Shown here: positions 19,983-28,139 of the stretch, in pieces
Position numbering within the stretch: the stretch's first letter is position 1
Layout: every line of letters begins with the position of its first letter
Virus record (IMG/VR): IMGVR_UViG_3300001282_000028
Span: 1 to 36,107 of that record
Source: a virus
Direction: 5' to 3' (one strand)
Length of the DNA: 36,107 nt
Translations under genes and position numbers: made by a program
The notes under the pieces: model-generated
Told to the model about the DNA's origin: nothing
Databases searched by the model: none
What the model saw: the letters and a program-made list of their open reading frames with translations, nothing else

Positions 19983-20225
19983 TTAGAATGTGTTAATGGT
20001 CGACCTACTTATACCTTTTTGGTTTCCCTTCTTGATATGTTTCAACAGATCACGGAACGAAGCGTCAGGTTTCGCCATGCCTCTGCCAGAATGGATCATA
20101 GGAGCGCCATTTACGAGTTGAGTTACATGTGGGTTTTCTTCAAGATAAACTTCAAGAGCAGAGATGCTCATGAAGTCTTCATACTCTTCGCCAGTTTCAT
20201 TGTTTAAGAACTTATACGTTGGCAT
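19983..20225 (-). CDS. Small FmdB-like phage protein, copy 2
   Basis: 80 residues from MPTYKFLNNETGEEYEDFMSI; the longer upstream frame is the neighbour's DNA. Similar over its whole first half to the next gene upstream (TGEEYEDFMSIS...NPHV..LVNGAPMI). The FmdB-type zinc Cys residues are absent, so only the beta-hairpin part of that fold remains. Function unknown. Confidence 0.75.
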   Translation of the reverse strand: MPTYKFLNNETGEEYEDFMSISALEVYLEENPHVTQLVNGAPMIHSGRGMAKPDASFRDLLKHIKKGNQKGISRSTINTF

Positions 20226-20400
20226 CTTTGCTCTTTCCCATGTAGGAATTCTTGCCCATGGTGCCAGTGACCATGGGCGCTCCGTTAATAAGTAGCTCAA
20301 CGTGTGGATGTTCCTCGATCTTCTGTTCCATCTCGGAGATAGACATTAGTTCTTCCCACTCTTCGCCAGTCTGTGTATTACGTAGCTTATAGATAGGCAT
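20212..20400 (-). CDS. Small FmdB-like phage protein, copy 1
   Basis: 62 residues from MPIYKLRNTQTGEEWEELMSI, TAATG-coupled to the gene before it. Tandem paralogue of the 80-aa gene downstream; shares TGEE-(Y/W)-E, MSIS, HPHV/NPHV and NGAPM. Ends 14 nt inside the paralogue. Function unknown. Confidence 0.75.
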   Translation of the reverse strand: MPIYKLRNTQTGEEWEELMSISEMEQKIEEHPHVELLINGAPMVTGTMGKNSYMGKSKDANV

Positions 20401-20603
20401 TAATATTTCCAATTGTTATCAATAATATCATCAGAAATATCTTGCTCTTCATCTTCTAATAGAGCAGAGATATCCTTTGTACGCAAGGCACGTTCAACCC
20501 GTTTAGCCTTACGCTTGTTCTCACGTTCACGAGGATCATCGTGAAATTCTTCATGATCTGAATAATCGTTCTTCTTAAACTTCTTTAGTGCTGACTTGCT
20601 CAT
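20400..20603 (-). CDS. Hypothetical charged phage protein
   Basis: 67 residues, strongly charged: SKSALKKFKKNDYSDHEEF, ERENKRKAKRVERALRTKDIS, then an acidic tail DEEQDISDDIIDNN. Likely disordered or helical. Overlaps neighbours by 4 nt (start) and by TAATG (end). Confidence 0.65.
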   Translation of the reverse strand: MSKSALKKFKKNDYSDHEEFHDDPRERENKRKAKRVERALRTKDISALLEDEEQDISDDIIDNNWKY

Positions 20604-21019
20604 TCTGCGATTAACCCTGGTAGTGCTTCTTTAACATGTTGAACTGTGATGCCTGGAAACGGCATCTTCTTATCCTTCATAGCTAGGACAAGTTTTGCAT
20701 CGTCTGGATCTAGTCTCTCTAGAAACTCAACAAACATTGCTTCACGCTTTGCCTGATTGAGAGTAGGATAGAATCCTTCGACGAAATATCTGATCTTATC
20801 AGCTTCCTTATGGAACACATGCTGTTGATCTACAATTTCATTTGGTCTGTAAGGAGGTTCGCCTTCGGGCAATAGAAACTTGACAGTGGGATCAAACACA
20901 GCCTGTAGAACAATGCGCAGAGCCATGGTATCATTACCAGCTAGATTGTCTACTTTTTCCTGCGTCTTTTTTAGTTTAGAAACCTTGTGTAAAAATTCAT
21001 ACATTCCAAGGACAGCCAT
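20600..21019 (-). CDS. Conserved phage protein (DUF6433-like)
   Basis: 139 residues: MYEFLHKVSKLKKTQEKVDNLAGNDTMALRIVLQAVFDPTVKFLLPEGEPPY resembles a helical family of unknown function in T4-like phages that I know as DUF6433. AGGAGATAATA site. Position next to RNase H is common for such genes. Family name is from memory and should be confirmed. Confidence 0.7.
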   Translation of the reverse strand: MAVLGMYEFLHKVSKLKKTQEKVDNLAGNDTMALRIVLQAVFDPTVKFLLPEGEPPYRPNEIVDQQHVFHKEADKIRYFVEGFYPTLNQAKREAMFVEFLERLDPDDAKLVLAMKDKKMPFPGITVQHVKEALPGLIAE

Positions 21020-21028
21020 TATTATCTC

Positions 21029-21886
21029 CTAAAATTCACTCAAATGATCAGTAAGGTTTTTGAGTTTGTTTGCTATAAAGTAATTTAGTAGTTTGCTACG
21101 ATCGCGATTTGACTGTGCTTCGTATTGAAGCATAACCTTTTCGCGAATTTCATCTGGGGTAAAACTCAGATCAATCAATCGAGCGTTACGAGAATAGTTA
21201 CGGGCAGTAACTGTATCCATTTCTTCTAGATCAGTGCCCATAATCTTTTCCATTTTCTTTGCTGTCAGGGGTCGCTGCCGATCACCCACAACAAAAACAT
21301 TATCAGGAGAAAGAACATTAGGAACGCCATCGCCTGCATCTCCCTTTAGAATATGTTCGTGAAGATATCTCTCAGGATCGTCATGGGATACCCACTTCTT
21401 GCGAGTAGGATCATATTGTTTTACGTTAGAATATACGTGCAACTGAATAAAATCTTTATCGCCTGATAGAATTAGGATTTTCTCACCCGTATTTAGTTCT
21501 GATCCGAACTTAGAGACGAGCGTAGAGATGACATCGTCAGCCTCTGCGGACTCAACGTCAATAACACGGTAGGGAAAATACTCTTTCAGTTCTGCACGAA
21601 TCTTATTAAGGCATTCGAACAGCGCCTTCCAATCCAGTTCTGAAGACTCAATGTTCTTCTTTCGGTTGGCCTTATAGTAAGGGAAGATTTGCTTACGCCA
21701 GTAGTTTGTATTATCGCAAGCAATAATCATTTCGCCATACTCATCACCAAACTTTACCTTATAAGAACGTAAAGAGTTTAGGATCATATGGCGAACCATA
21801 TTTTCTTCTAGTTGTGCATTGGTATGGTTACCAAGCTGCATTAGAAGATTAGACAACATCACCTGATTCAAATCAACAATAATCAC
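21029..21886 (-). CDS. rnh: RNase H / 5'-3' exonuclease (T4 Rnh type)
   Basis: 285 residues with FEN-1-family acidic sites: IIVDLNQVML, IIACDNTNYWRK, SAEADDVIS, LILSGDKDFIQL and LKGDAGDGVPN (helix-hairpin-helix start). T4 RNase H (305 aa) removes RNA primers and adjacent DNA during lagging-strand synthesis. Agrees with the replication role of the left-hand genes although it lies on the other strand. Confidence 0.93.
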   Translation of the reverse strand: MIIVDLNQVMLSNLLMQLGNHTNAQLEENMVRHMILNSLRSYKVKFGDEYGEMIIACDNTNYWRKQIFPYYKANRKKNIESSELDWKALFECLNKIRAELKEYFPYRVIDVESAEADDVISTLVSKFGSELNTGEKILILSGDKDFIQLHVYSNVKQYDPTRKKWVSHDDPERYLHEHILKGDAGDGVPNVLSPDNVFVVGDRQRPLTAKKMEKIMGTDLEEMDTVTARNYSRNARLIDLSFTPDEIREKVMLQYEAQSNRDRSKLLNYFIANKLKNLTDHLSEF

Positions 21887-21893
21887 AATTCAC

Positions 21894-22289
21894 CTATTCG
21901 GTTTCTTCAGTTTCACCAATTGGTTTCAGTTCTAGTTCTAACTTATTTACAATCTTAAACGCTCCTTCTTCTTTAGGATGCGGGATAAAGATTGCTTCGG
22001 CTACCTGCTGAAAAGGATGATGCATGTCATAGTGCTTTAGCATTAGCGAACGTAATGCTTCGACTATGAGAGCGCCATCCTTAACATCTAGATCTACGTC
22101 GTCTTCGATTAATCCAAACCCAGCGATATCTAATTGATTAAAAATCATAGGAACTAGGTTTTGGATTGTTTCCTGGATATGATAATGTCTCATCATATCC
22201 ATGTTGTGTTGGATATCCTCAAGAGTAATATCTTTATTAGCGTTCTTGCCTTTGGGGAAACTCACAACATTATTAGAAGTCATAGTCAT
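21894..22289 (-). CDS. Hypothetical phage protein
   Basis: 131 residues, helical: DITLEDIQHNMDMMRHYHIQETIQNLVPMIFNQLDIAGF, acidic DDVDLDVKD, then VEALRSLMLKHYDMHHPFQQVAEAIF. No motif recognised. First gene behind a clear minus-strand promoter and immediately upstream of RNase H. Confidence 0.65.
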   Translation of the reverse strand: MTMTSNNVVSFPKGKNANKDITLEDIQHNMDMMRHYHIQETIQNLVPMIFNQLDIAGFGLIEDDVDLDVKDGALIVEALRSLMLKHYDMHHPFQQVAEAIFIPHPKEEGAFKIVNKLELELKPIGETEETE

Positions 22290-22318
22290 ATAATACCTTA
22301 CTTAGACTGAATTGTCAA
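22290..22318 (-). promoter_or_regulatory. Sigma70-type promoter, minus strand
   Basis: Reads TTGACA - 17 nt - TATTAT on the minus strand, with the -10 directly before the start codon of the gene at 22289, so the leader would be almost absent for that gene but normal for downstream rnh. It separates the heptose operon from the next unit. Confidence 0.7.
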
Positions 22319-22327
22319 GCATATTTA

Positions 22328-23317
22328 TTAATTAGAATAGACCATGTGAGATCCTGAACCATAGAACTCGAAATCATAGATCCTACAATCTTTATGTTTA
22401 CTAGAGATCGCTCCCTCAACTTTGGTTCTATCCTTTTCAGGAATGTAGAAGATAAAGAATCCGCCGCCGCCAGCACCTAGTAGTTTGCCACCAAGAGCTC
22501 CAGCTTTTATCGCTGTTTCATAGATTTCGTCGAAATAGTCTTGCGTAATTTCTTCACAAACACCTTTTTTGTCAAGCCAAGACTCATGTAGTAGTCTGCC
22601 GAAGTCGTCGACTTTACCTTTGTGAAGAAGATCCACTGCTTCGAACGCTTTATTCTTTGATCTCCGCACTTTATTGAACTTATCTGCATCTAACATTGCC
22701 TTCTGTTGTTTCTGTAGAATGTTGTTAGCATTTCTACTTCTACCAGAGTAAACAAGCATTAGATTTTTTTCAAGAGTCATGATATGAGGATTAGTCAAAC
22801 GTAACTCATCAACAGTTACTTCGCCATTCCTTTTGAACTTAAACAGATTGAACCCACCAAAGGCAGCGGCGTACTGGTCCTGCTTACCAACAGGATACCC
22901 ACACTTATCCATCTCGATCTGACAAGCAATGTCCGCTACATATTTGCGAGTACTGTTGTCATACTTGGTAGTAGAGAGAGCTTTGACAAGACCCACAGTA
23001 AAAGCAGAAGAACTGCCGAGCCCAGAACCCTTAGTAACAATATCTGATATGGATGCAACTGTAATCTCCTTTGTAATATCATAGTATTTCAAAGTCTCAC
23101 GAGTAATCGCATGCTGCATTTGTTCAATATCATGTTGCTCTTCGACATCATCATACATACAACGCACACCCATATGTGGAACTTTGTGTGCAAATACATA
23201 AATGAATTTGTTAATTGTTACGGAGAGAGCGGCGCCATCCTCCTGCTGATAGAAGGATGGCATATCACTTCCTCCACTAAAGAACGAAATACGTAGCGGA
23301 GTCTTTGTTACAATCAT
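22328..23317 (-). CDS. hddA: GHMP kinase, HddA-like (D-glycero-alpha-D-manno-heptose-7-phosphate kinase)
   Basis: 329 residues. MIVTKTPLRISFFSGGSDMPSFY (GHMP motif 1), KGSGLGSSSAFTVGLVKAL (motif 2, ATP loop, residues ~92-110), VGKQDQYAAAFGGFN, and GGKLLGAGGGGFFIFY (motif 3). This is the kinase group of GDP-heptose-type synthesis: it phosphorylates heptose 7-phosphate at C1 to give the 1,7-bisphosphate. Neighbours supply isomerase, phosphatase and nucleotidyltransferase. Last gene of the operon, 3 nt after the glycosyltransferase. Confidence 0.88.
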   Translation of the reverse strand: MIVTKTPLRISFFSGGSDMPSFYQQEDGAALSVTINKFIYVFAHKVPHMGVRCMYDDVEEQHDIEQMQHAITRETLKYYDITKEITVASISDIVTKGSGLGSSSAFTVGLVKALSTTKYDNSTRKYVADIACQIEMDKCGYPVGKQDQYAAAFGGFNLFKFKRNGEVTVDELRLTNPHIMTLEKNLMLVYSGRSRNANNILQKQQKAMLDADKFNKVRRSKNKAFEAVDLLHKGKVDDFGRLLHESWLDKKGVCEEITQDYFDEIYETAIKAGALGGKLLGAGGGGFFIFYIPEKDRTKVEGAISSKHKDCRIYDFEFYGSGSHMVYSN

Positions 23318-23320
23318 ATC

Positions 23321-24316
23321 TTACGCCTTATAAACAAACATTTGTTCTGGGAATTTTCTCGACTCAACAGTTGGATATTGTTGAACAAGATCTCTGAGAA
23401 CTAAGTTCCATTTGTTCTTGATAAACTCTATGTTATATCTGGCATCAACATATACTTTGTTGAAAGCAGTCATATTCTTTTCATTGTTATCTCTAACAAG
23501 TTGAATTGCTGCATTTAAATTGCCAGCAAACACAGAAGCATGCATGCTCTTGTCTTGCATATCTCCATGATACATAACATTCAACGAACCTGAAGTTTCT
23601 GGTAGAGCTCCAAGGTTAGGATGAACGCATACCAATCCAGCAGACATTGCCTCTAACATAGCACGACATGAAGTCTCAATCCAAATAGATGGATAAGCAA
23701 AGATATGAGCAGAGTTTAGATGTTCTTTCAACTTATCATTAGAAACGAAACCATGGTATGTCATTTGTGGATGGTTACGAACCTTATCATACAAAGGTTC
23801 GAACTGCTTATCGTAATCGTCCCAACCATAAATTTTAAAAGATGAAAACACATCTAGATGAATATCTGGTTGAGTCTCTGCTAGCTTCTCGAATACAGGC
23901 ACTAAAAGTTCTAGACCACGCTGAGGAGTTGAGGTATAAACCAAACGAATCTTATCCTTTGGTTTCTCGACTTCCTTAGCAGGTTCAATACCAGATTCTA
24001 AGATAACACACTTATTATCCATAGGTAAACCATGGATTAGATTGTATCTCTGATACTGCCAGTTAGAAATGAATACGAACTTATGATATTTGTTTCGCCA
24101 TTCTTCATTACGGAACTTAGCAGACTCTGGATCTTCAGGTAGATCATGACACCAGAAGATACGAATCTTATCTTCTTCTAGTTCTCTTTCACGAGAACAA
24201 ATGATCTGACATTGTTCAAGCAAATCTTGATCTAGAATTTCTGCCAGCTTACGCTTGGCAATCTCAGTACCACCCTGAGCCTTAGCAGAAATTTCGTTTT
24301 CTTCAAACCCCTTCAT
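23321..24316 (-). CDS. GT-B glycosyltransferase (family 4-like)
   Basis: 331 residues. IRLVYTSTPQRGLELLVPVFEKL, MTYHGFVSNDKLKEHLNSAHIFAYPSIWIETSCRAMLEAMSAGLVCVHPNLGALPE is the C-terminal nucleotide-sugar domain of family-4 GT-B enzymes (E-x7-E motif region ETSCRAMLE). Probably transfers the sugar made by this operon. Acceptor unknown: virion protein, DNA, or host LPS. Shares its first base with the end of the transaldolase gene. Confidence 0.85.
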   Translation of the reverse strand: MKGFEENEISAKAQGGTEIAKRKLAEILDQDLLEQCQIICSRERELEEDKIRIFWCHDLPEDPESAKFRNEEWRNKYHKFVFISNWQYQRYNLIHGLPMDNKCVILESGIEPAKEVEKPKDKIRLVYTSTPQRGLELLVPVFEKLAETQPDIHLDVFSSFKIYGWDDYDKQFEPLYDKVRNHPQMTYHGFVSNDKLKEHLNSAHIFAYPSIWIETSCRAMLEAMSAGLVCVHPNLGALPETSGSLNVMYHGDMQDKSMHASVFAGNLNAAIQLVRDNNEKNMTAFNKVYVDARYNIEFIKNKWNLVLRDLVQQYPTVESRKFPEQMFVYKA

Positions 24317-25056
24317 TATACTTCAATCCTATATCCAGATGCCTTAGCATCATTATAAAACATTTGAACAGTTTCCTTAGAGAATACGTCTAGATCTTTG
24401 TTAGCTAGATTTAACTTCTTAATCTGATCATGAAGCATAGTAATAATATCACAACCAGCAGACTCTGCCATATGAAGATGATAGATCTCACGACAAGAAG
24501 CCCAAAGGAACTTGATCTTATCAAACTCTGCTGGTTTACTGTTTGCTTCACCAATACACTGCTTTGTCCATACAACTGGATTACGTAGAGTGTCAGCAAT
24601 ACGACCAGAGAAAATAGAAATAATAACAGGAACATCTGGATTAGTGATGTTCTCTAGAATATTCTGTGTCTGCTTGGGAGTAAAGACAGCCGTAACATTT
24701 ACCTTTACGCCTTCTTCGTTAAGCAAACGAATCAAACCGTAATTGCCTTCGCCCTTTGTATTTGTGACTGGAATCTTTACGAATACATCGTAGTTACATT
24801 CTTCTCCCCATGAAGCAATCTTCGTTGCCTGGTAATACATGTTATCTGTATCATCAGCAAATACTTCTAGAGAGATATTAGTTCCTGGACGTTTCTCGGC
24901 AAGAGAACGAATCGTGTTTTTAGCGAACAGTTCGTAGTTATCAATACCAGCTTGTCTCATTAGGGTTGGATTAGTAGTGAACCCAGTAACTCTTGGATTC
25001 TCTGCAGCCTTCATAATACCGTCAAAGTCTGCGCCATCTGCATATACTTCAATCAT
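24316..25056 (-). CDS. talC: Transaldolase-like (TalC/FSA group)
   Basis: 246 residues. VTGFTTNPTLMRQAG, ISLEVFADD, YDVFVKIPVTNTKGEG (Schiff-base Lys), KVNVTAVFTPKQ and VPVIISIFSGRIAD are all class-I transaldolase landmarks. In cyanophages talC drives the pentose phosphate route. Here, sitting with GmhA/GmhB/HddA-type genes, it may instead supply sedoheptulose 7-phosphate, the first heptose precursor. Coupled by 4-nt overlap with the phosphatase. Confidence 0.92.
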   Translation of the reverse strand: MIEVYADGADFDGIMKAAENPRVTGFTTNPTLMRQAGIDNYELFAKNTIRSLAEKRPGTNISLEVFADDTDNMYYQATKIASWGEECNYDVFVKIPVTNTKGEGNYGLIRLLNEEGVKVNVTAVFTPKQTQNILENITNPDVPVIISIFSGRIADTLRNPVVWTKQCIGEANSKPAEFDKIKFLWASCREIYHLHMAESAGCDIITMLHDQIKKLNLANKDLDVFSKETVQMFYNDAKASGYRIEV

Positions 25057-25595
25057 TCGCCACCTACATTCTGTTGAATAATGTTAACTGCTTCCAAAAG
25101 ATTTTTTGCATAAAAGTCTGGCTTAACATGCAACCATTCCGAAGGAGCAGAATATATATCACCAAGGTATATAGTCTTGACACCCGCACGGTTGCCAGCA
25201 ACAACGTCACGCCATGTATCACCAATCATCCAGCTACGTTCTTCAGTAACATGCCATTCTTTGATGATCTTATTCAACATACCAGGATTAGGTTTATACT
25301 CTTCAGTTCCACGTGTTCTTGCTGCCTGGATTGTATCAACTTTAAGTTCTTTCTTGATACACTCATGAATAACATCCATGGTTTCTTCAGTCGTATATCC
25401 ATCATCAACATCTGGTTGGTTGGTTACAACATGTAGAGAAAACCCAAGAGCTCTTAATCCCTTAATAGCTTCCTCTACACCATTAATATAATTGAACTCC
25501 GAGAAATACCAAGGACAAACGTGCTTAGGATTATCTCTGCCGTGAACTAGTTCGTTCAACGTGCCATCGCGATCTAGGAAAACTGCTTTTACCAT
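25053..25595 (-). CDS. gmhB: HAD phosphatase, GmhB-like (heptose bisphosphate phosphatase)
   Basis: 180 residues: DRDGTLNEL (nucleophile DxDGT), VVTNQPDV, YKPNPGMLNKI and MIGDTWRDVVAGNRAGVKTIYLG. This is the HisB-N/GmhB group, which removes the C7 phosphate from heptose 1,7-bisphosphate. The zinc-binding Cys/His loop of E. coli GmhB is replaced by a short Cys-free loop (RTRGTEEY), so a GmhB variant or relative is meant. Overlaps both neighbours by a few nt. Confidence 0.82.
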   Translation of the reverse strand: MVKAVFLDRDGTLNELVHGRDNPKHVCPWYFSEFNYINGVEEAIKGLRALGFSLHVVTNQPDVDDGYTTEETMDVIHECIKKELKVDTIQAARTRGTEEYKPNPGMLNKIIKEWHVTEERSWMIGDTWRDVVAGNRAGVKTIYLGDIYSAPSEWLHVKPDFYAKNLLEAVNIIQQNVGGE

Positions 25596-26173
25596 TTGGT
25601 CTTGTTCTTCTGTAGGGCAGGATTAGAAACTAAGCAATGCCAGACTACGCCCTGGAATGCTTCTGAATGGGGAGTAACTCTGTTGGGAGATAGAGGCGGA
25701 ACAACTACAACAACGTCACCATTCTTTGCAGTATAACCATCTGGCTTTCCAACAATACCAAAGATCTTAGCGCCATATTCTTTTGCTAGATCAACAGCGT
25801 TAACGATACCAACTGATACGTTCTTCTCTTTGTTGCCACCACCAACTGACAGAACAAAGATAGCATCACGTCCAGAGAAATGACTTACTTTAAGGTATTC
25901 CGTAAAAACGGTTTCAAATCCTTCGTCGTTTGTTCTAGCTGTAAGTTCCGGAACGTTGTCTGTTGGGCAATACGCTTCGATTCCACATAGCTTTCGTAGA
26001 TCGTTAACCATATGGGAAGCGTTACCAGCAGAACCACCAACGCCAAGCACGAATACACGGCCAGCGTGTGCAGTAACTTTCGCGAGAGCTTTAGCCAGCT
26101 CTTCAATTTTGTTTTTATCAATACCATTTGCAATATCTATTACTTCGTTGAAATATAAATCAGCGTGACTCAT
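25589..26173 (-). CDS. gmhA: SIS-domain isomerase, GmhA-like (sedoheptulose-7-phosphate isomerase)
   Basis: 194 residues. VFVLGVGGSAGNASHMVNDLRKL is the GmhA phosphate-binding loop with following helix; VPELTARTNDEGFETVF, DAIFVLSVGGGNKEKNVS and C-terminal TPHSEAFQGVVWHCLVS follow the GmhA order. Converts sedoheptulose 7-phosphate to D-glycero-D-manno-heptose 7-phosphate. Overlaps its neighbours by 14 and 7 nt. Confidence 0.88.
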   Translation of the reverse strand: MSHADLYFNEVIDIANGIDKNKIEELAKALAKVTAHAGRVFVLGVGGSAGNASHMVNDLRKLCGIEAYCPTDNVPELTARTNDEGFETVFTEYLKVSHFSGRDAIFVLSVGGGNKEKNVSVGIVNAVDLAKEYGAKIFGIVGKPDGYTAKNGDVVVVVPPLSPNRVTPHSEAFQGVVWHCLVSNPALQKNKTKW

Positions 26174-26660
26174 TATATGAAACCCTCTGTCTCAATTCGC
26201 TAGATGAATAAAAGTGTTTACGTTCGATAAAAACGATTTCTATATTTCTTGACTTACATATATCTTCGCCGTGGATATACTCGCCTCTATATTCCTCACC
26301 GATAAACCGTTTCCTGAACTCACCAATACTTAGTATGTTGAGTAAGTCATCTTCAGTGTCATAAGGAATGATAGCATCAACCCAACGGCACGCATCGAGT
26401 TGCGCATACCTTTCAAACAATGATTGAATTGGTTTGTTCTTTGAATCTGGACGATCAATTGTAGGGTCTGATTGTAACCCTACGATCAGCTGATCGCACT
26501 GTGCCTTACAATGCTGAAGCATAGTCGTATGTCCAGCATGAAATAGATCAAACGTGCCGAACGTAATACCAATGTTTGGTCTCCACTTTTCAGTAGAGTT
26601 AGCAGTATAACATTGTTCTGGTACTGCGTAACCTGTAAACTTACTCGCTCCGTACAACAT
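26160..26660 (-). CDS. HxGH nucleotidyltransferase (cytidylyltransferase/HldE-C-like)
   Basis: 166 residues. GITFGTFDLFHAGHTTMLQHC (HxGH, nucleotide site), LIVGLQSDPTID, GEEYRGEY, and FYSSSELRQRV (ISSSxLR-like). This fold joins a nucleotide to a sugar or glycerol phosphate: HldE C-domain makes ADP-heptose, TagD makes CDP-glycerol. Beside GmhA/B and HddA it most likely makes an NDP-heptose; the nucleotide (ADP, CDP or GDP) is not readable. A true HddC would have a different (GT-A-like) fold, so this pathway is a hybrid. Confidence 0.85.
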   Translation of the reverse strand: MLYGASKFTGYAVPEQCYTANSTEKWRPNIGITFGTFDLFHAGHTTMLQHCKAQCDQLIVGLQSDPTIDRPDSKNKPIQSLFERYAQLDACRWVDAIIPYDTEDDLLNILSIGEFRKRFIGEEYRGEYIHGEDICKSRNIEIVFIERKHFYSSSELRQRVSYNESR

Positions 26661-27471
26661 AATACATATTCCCTCCGTCCCACTTGTTTAGACCATCACT
26701 AACAAGAGGAATCTTCTCTACATTCTTATCCATGAAAAAGTTATTGAAGTAATCATCATTGACTTCTAGTCCGAACACAGCTGACTGTGCTAGTATAAGC
26801 CAATTTTTGGATTTGTCAATCTTTGGCATCAAAACATTACGATATTCGACTGGTGTTTCTGACAATGACCATGTAGCAATAACAAGATCAGCATGAGTTA
26901 CATTGTCATCTTCGAATGACCACTCCGGAGTGATACCCTGCTTACCAAGATAGTGTGCCTGAATTGGTTGAGTCTCTGGAATATCTACAATGGTATACTT
27001 ACCTTTGAAACCTAGAGCATGAACAACCGAACACATGTCTCCATAACCAGCACCAATCTCAACGATTGATTCCATATTCTTTAGCTTATCAGCGAAACCA
27101 GTAATGCATAGATGAGCAATATCTTGGATACGCTGCATCGATGTATCAAAATCTGAAGTTACTCGAAGTTCTGGTCGGATATGTTCAGGAGCTCCAATCC
27201 AGTTTTCCTGAAGAGCCTCTGCGATTTCTTCGTTTCGTGCAGCATGATAGAATGCTTCGCCAACGAAACGGGATGTTCTATACTGTGTAATGAAAGGAAC
27301 GTTGTGGCAAGAAGCCCACAACCTAAAACGATTGAGCGGGAGCGTAGCACAATCATGCTTAAACACTTCCCGCATCGTTGGCCAATACTCTGGCCCATTT
27401 ACCTGTTTAGCTTCACGTGCTTTAATAGCAACTGCTGACATCGGATCGAAGTCAGACCAAATAAATTCCAT
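26641..27471 (-). CDS. Putative sugar O-methyltransferase
   Basis: 276 residues. SAM-binding VEIGAGYGDMCSVVHALGFKGKYTIVDIPETQ (motif I GxGxGD, acidic IVDIP), then ADLVIATWSLSETP. The N-terminal helical part (FRLWASCHNVPFITQY) and overall shape match the putative sugar O-methyltransferase family found in surface-polysaccharide clusters. It is the first gene of the heptose operon by direction, so the product may be an O-methylated heptose. Overlaps the nucleotidyltransferase by 20 nt. Confidence 0.78.
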   Translation of the reverse strand: MEFIWSDFDPMSAVAIKAREAKQVNGPEYWPTMREVFKHDCATLPLNRFRLWASCHNVPFITQYRTSRFVGEAFYHAARNEEIAEALQENWIGAPEHIRPELRVTSDFDTSMQRIQDIAHLCITGFADKLKNMESIVEIGAGYGDMCSVVHALGFKGKYTIVDIPETQPIQAHYLGKQGITPEWSFEDDNVTHADLVIATWSLSETPVEYRNVLMPKIDKSKNWLILAQSAVFGLEVNDDYFNNFFMDKNVEKIPLVSDGLNKWDGGNMYYVVRSE

Positions 27472-27488
27472 AACAAACTCCTAATGTG

Positions 27489-27851
27489 TTATGCTTGCCT
27501 ATCAATAAACAATGTATCAAACTTCTTTGCTTCAAAGAAAGTCTTTACTAGATTGATGACAACCTTTTCGTCGAATGGCTTACATGAAAAGACATCAATG
27601 TAGGCATCGTTTGTTTCATCAACAAAGTGTGCACAGATGTTACTTGTTTCAATAAGTTGAACAAGAGTATATCCCTGCTTGTCTCCGTGACCAAACTTAA
27701 CAATCTGTGGTTCGCCATAAGCAACCATGTCAATCTGCTTCACTAACTGTTTAGCGAACTGATGGATTGTGTTGTAATCTGTGATAGTGGAATGGTTACA
27801 ATCACCTGCATTAATTATAAGATGATGCCCCCAATAAGTCTTTTCGTTCAT
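27489..27851 (-). CDS. speD: S-adenosylmethionine decarboxylase proenzyme
   Basis: 120 residues. GHHLIINAGDCN near the N terminus; IETSNICAHFVDETNDAYIDVFSC carries Ser70 (self-cleavage to the pyruvoyl group), His75 and Cys90 with exactly the 5- and 15-residue spacing of bacterial class 1B SpeD. It makes decarboxylated SAM for spermidine. Polyamines neutralise packed DNA; speD is a known auxiliary gene in marine phages. Glu before the serine is replaced by Thr, which might change cleavage. Confidence 0.85.
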   Translation of the reverse strand: MNEKTYWGHHLIINAGDCNHSTITDYNTIHQFAKQLVKQIDMVAYGEPQIVKFGHGDKQGYTLVQLIETSNICAHFVDETNDAYIDVFSCKPFDEKVVINLVKTFFEAKKFDTLFIDRQA

Positions 27852-27860
27852 TTACATCTC

Positions 27861-28139
27861 CTAAGTGTATTGATAAGGATCTAAAATTTCAACATACTCT
27901 ACGGAGTCGATGCGAAATGAACGCCATCCACCCTTCATCACATCCCAAACAGCAAGAACTTCTTGGTTCTTGTCGTGGAAATCTTTTTCTTCTGCCTGTT
28001 CATTAACGTAGTTAGGCGGCAGAAGTTCTGGCATCAATGTGCAACGCATCTCACGCTTGTCGCCATTGACCTTTGTAAAGAAAACATTCATTACATTCTT
28101 ACGTAGGTCTTGTAGTAGCACGTCACGCTCGTAGGCCAT
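27861..28139 (-). CDS. DUF2693-like SH3-barrel phage protein
   Basis: 92 residues. LLQDLRKNVMNVFFTKVNGDKREMRCTLMPELLPPNY...VLAVWDVMKGGWRSFRIDSVEYVEIL matches a small T4-like-phage family with an SH3-type barrel: N-terminal helix, TFTK.NG..R.M.CTL, and WD...GWRSF.ID core. Function unknown. Ends against the speD gene; 1-nt overlap with glutaredoxin. Confidence 0.75.
   Translation of the reverse strand: MAYERDVLLQDLRKNVMNVFFTKVNGDKREMRCTLMPELLPPNYVNEQAEEKDFHDKNQEVLAVWDVMKGGWRSFRIDSVEYVEILDPYQYT

Noticed and set aside
19899-20207. Plus-strand open frame of 102 codons
   Set aside because: Antisense to PhoH and the FmdB-like gene, no ribosome site or recognisable domain.
25074-25436. Plus-strand open frame of 120 codons
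   Set aside because: Antisense to the GmhB-like gene, which has clear catalytic motifs.
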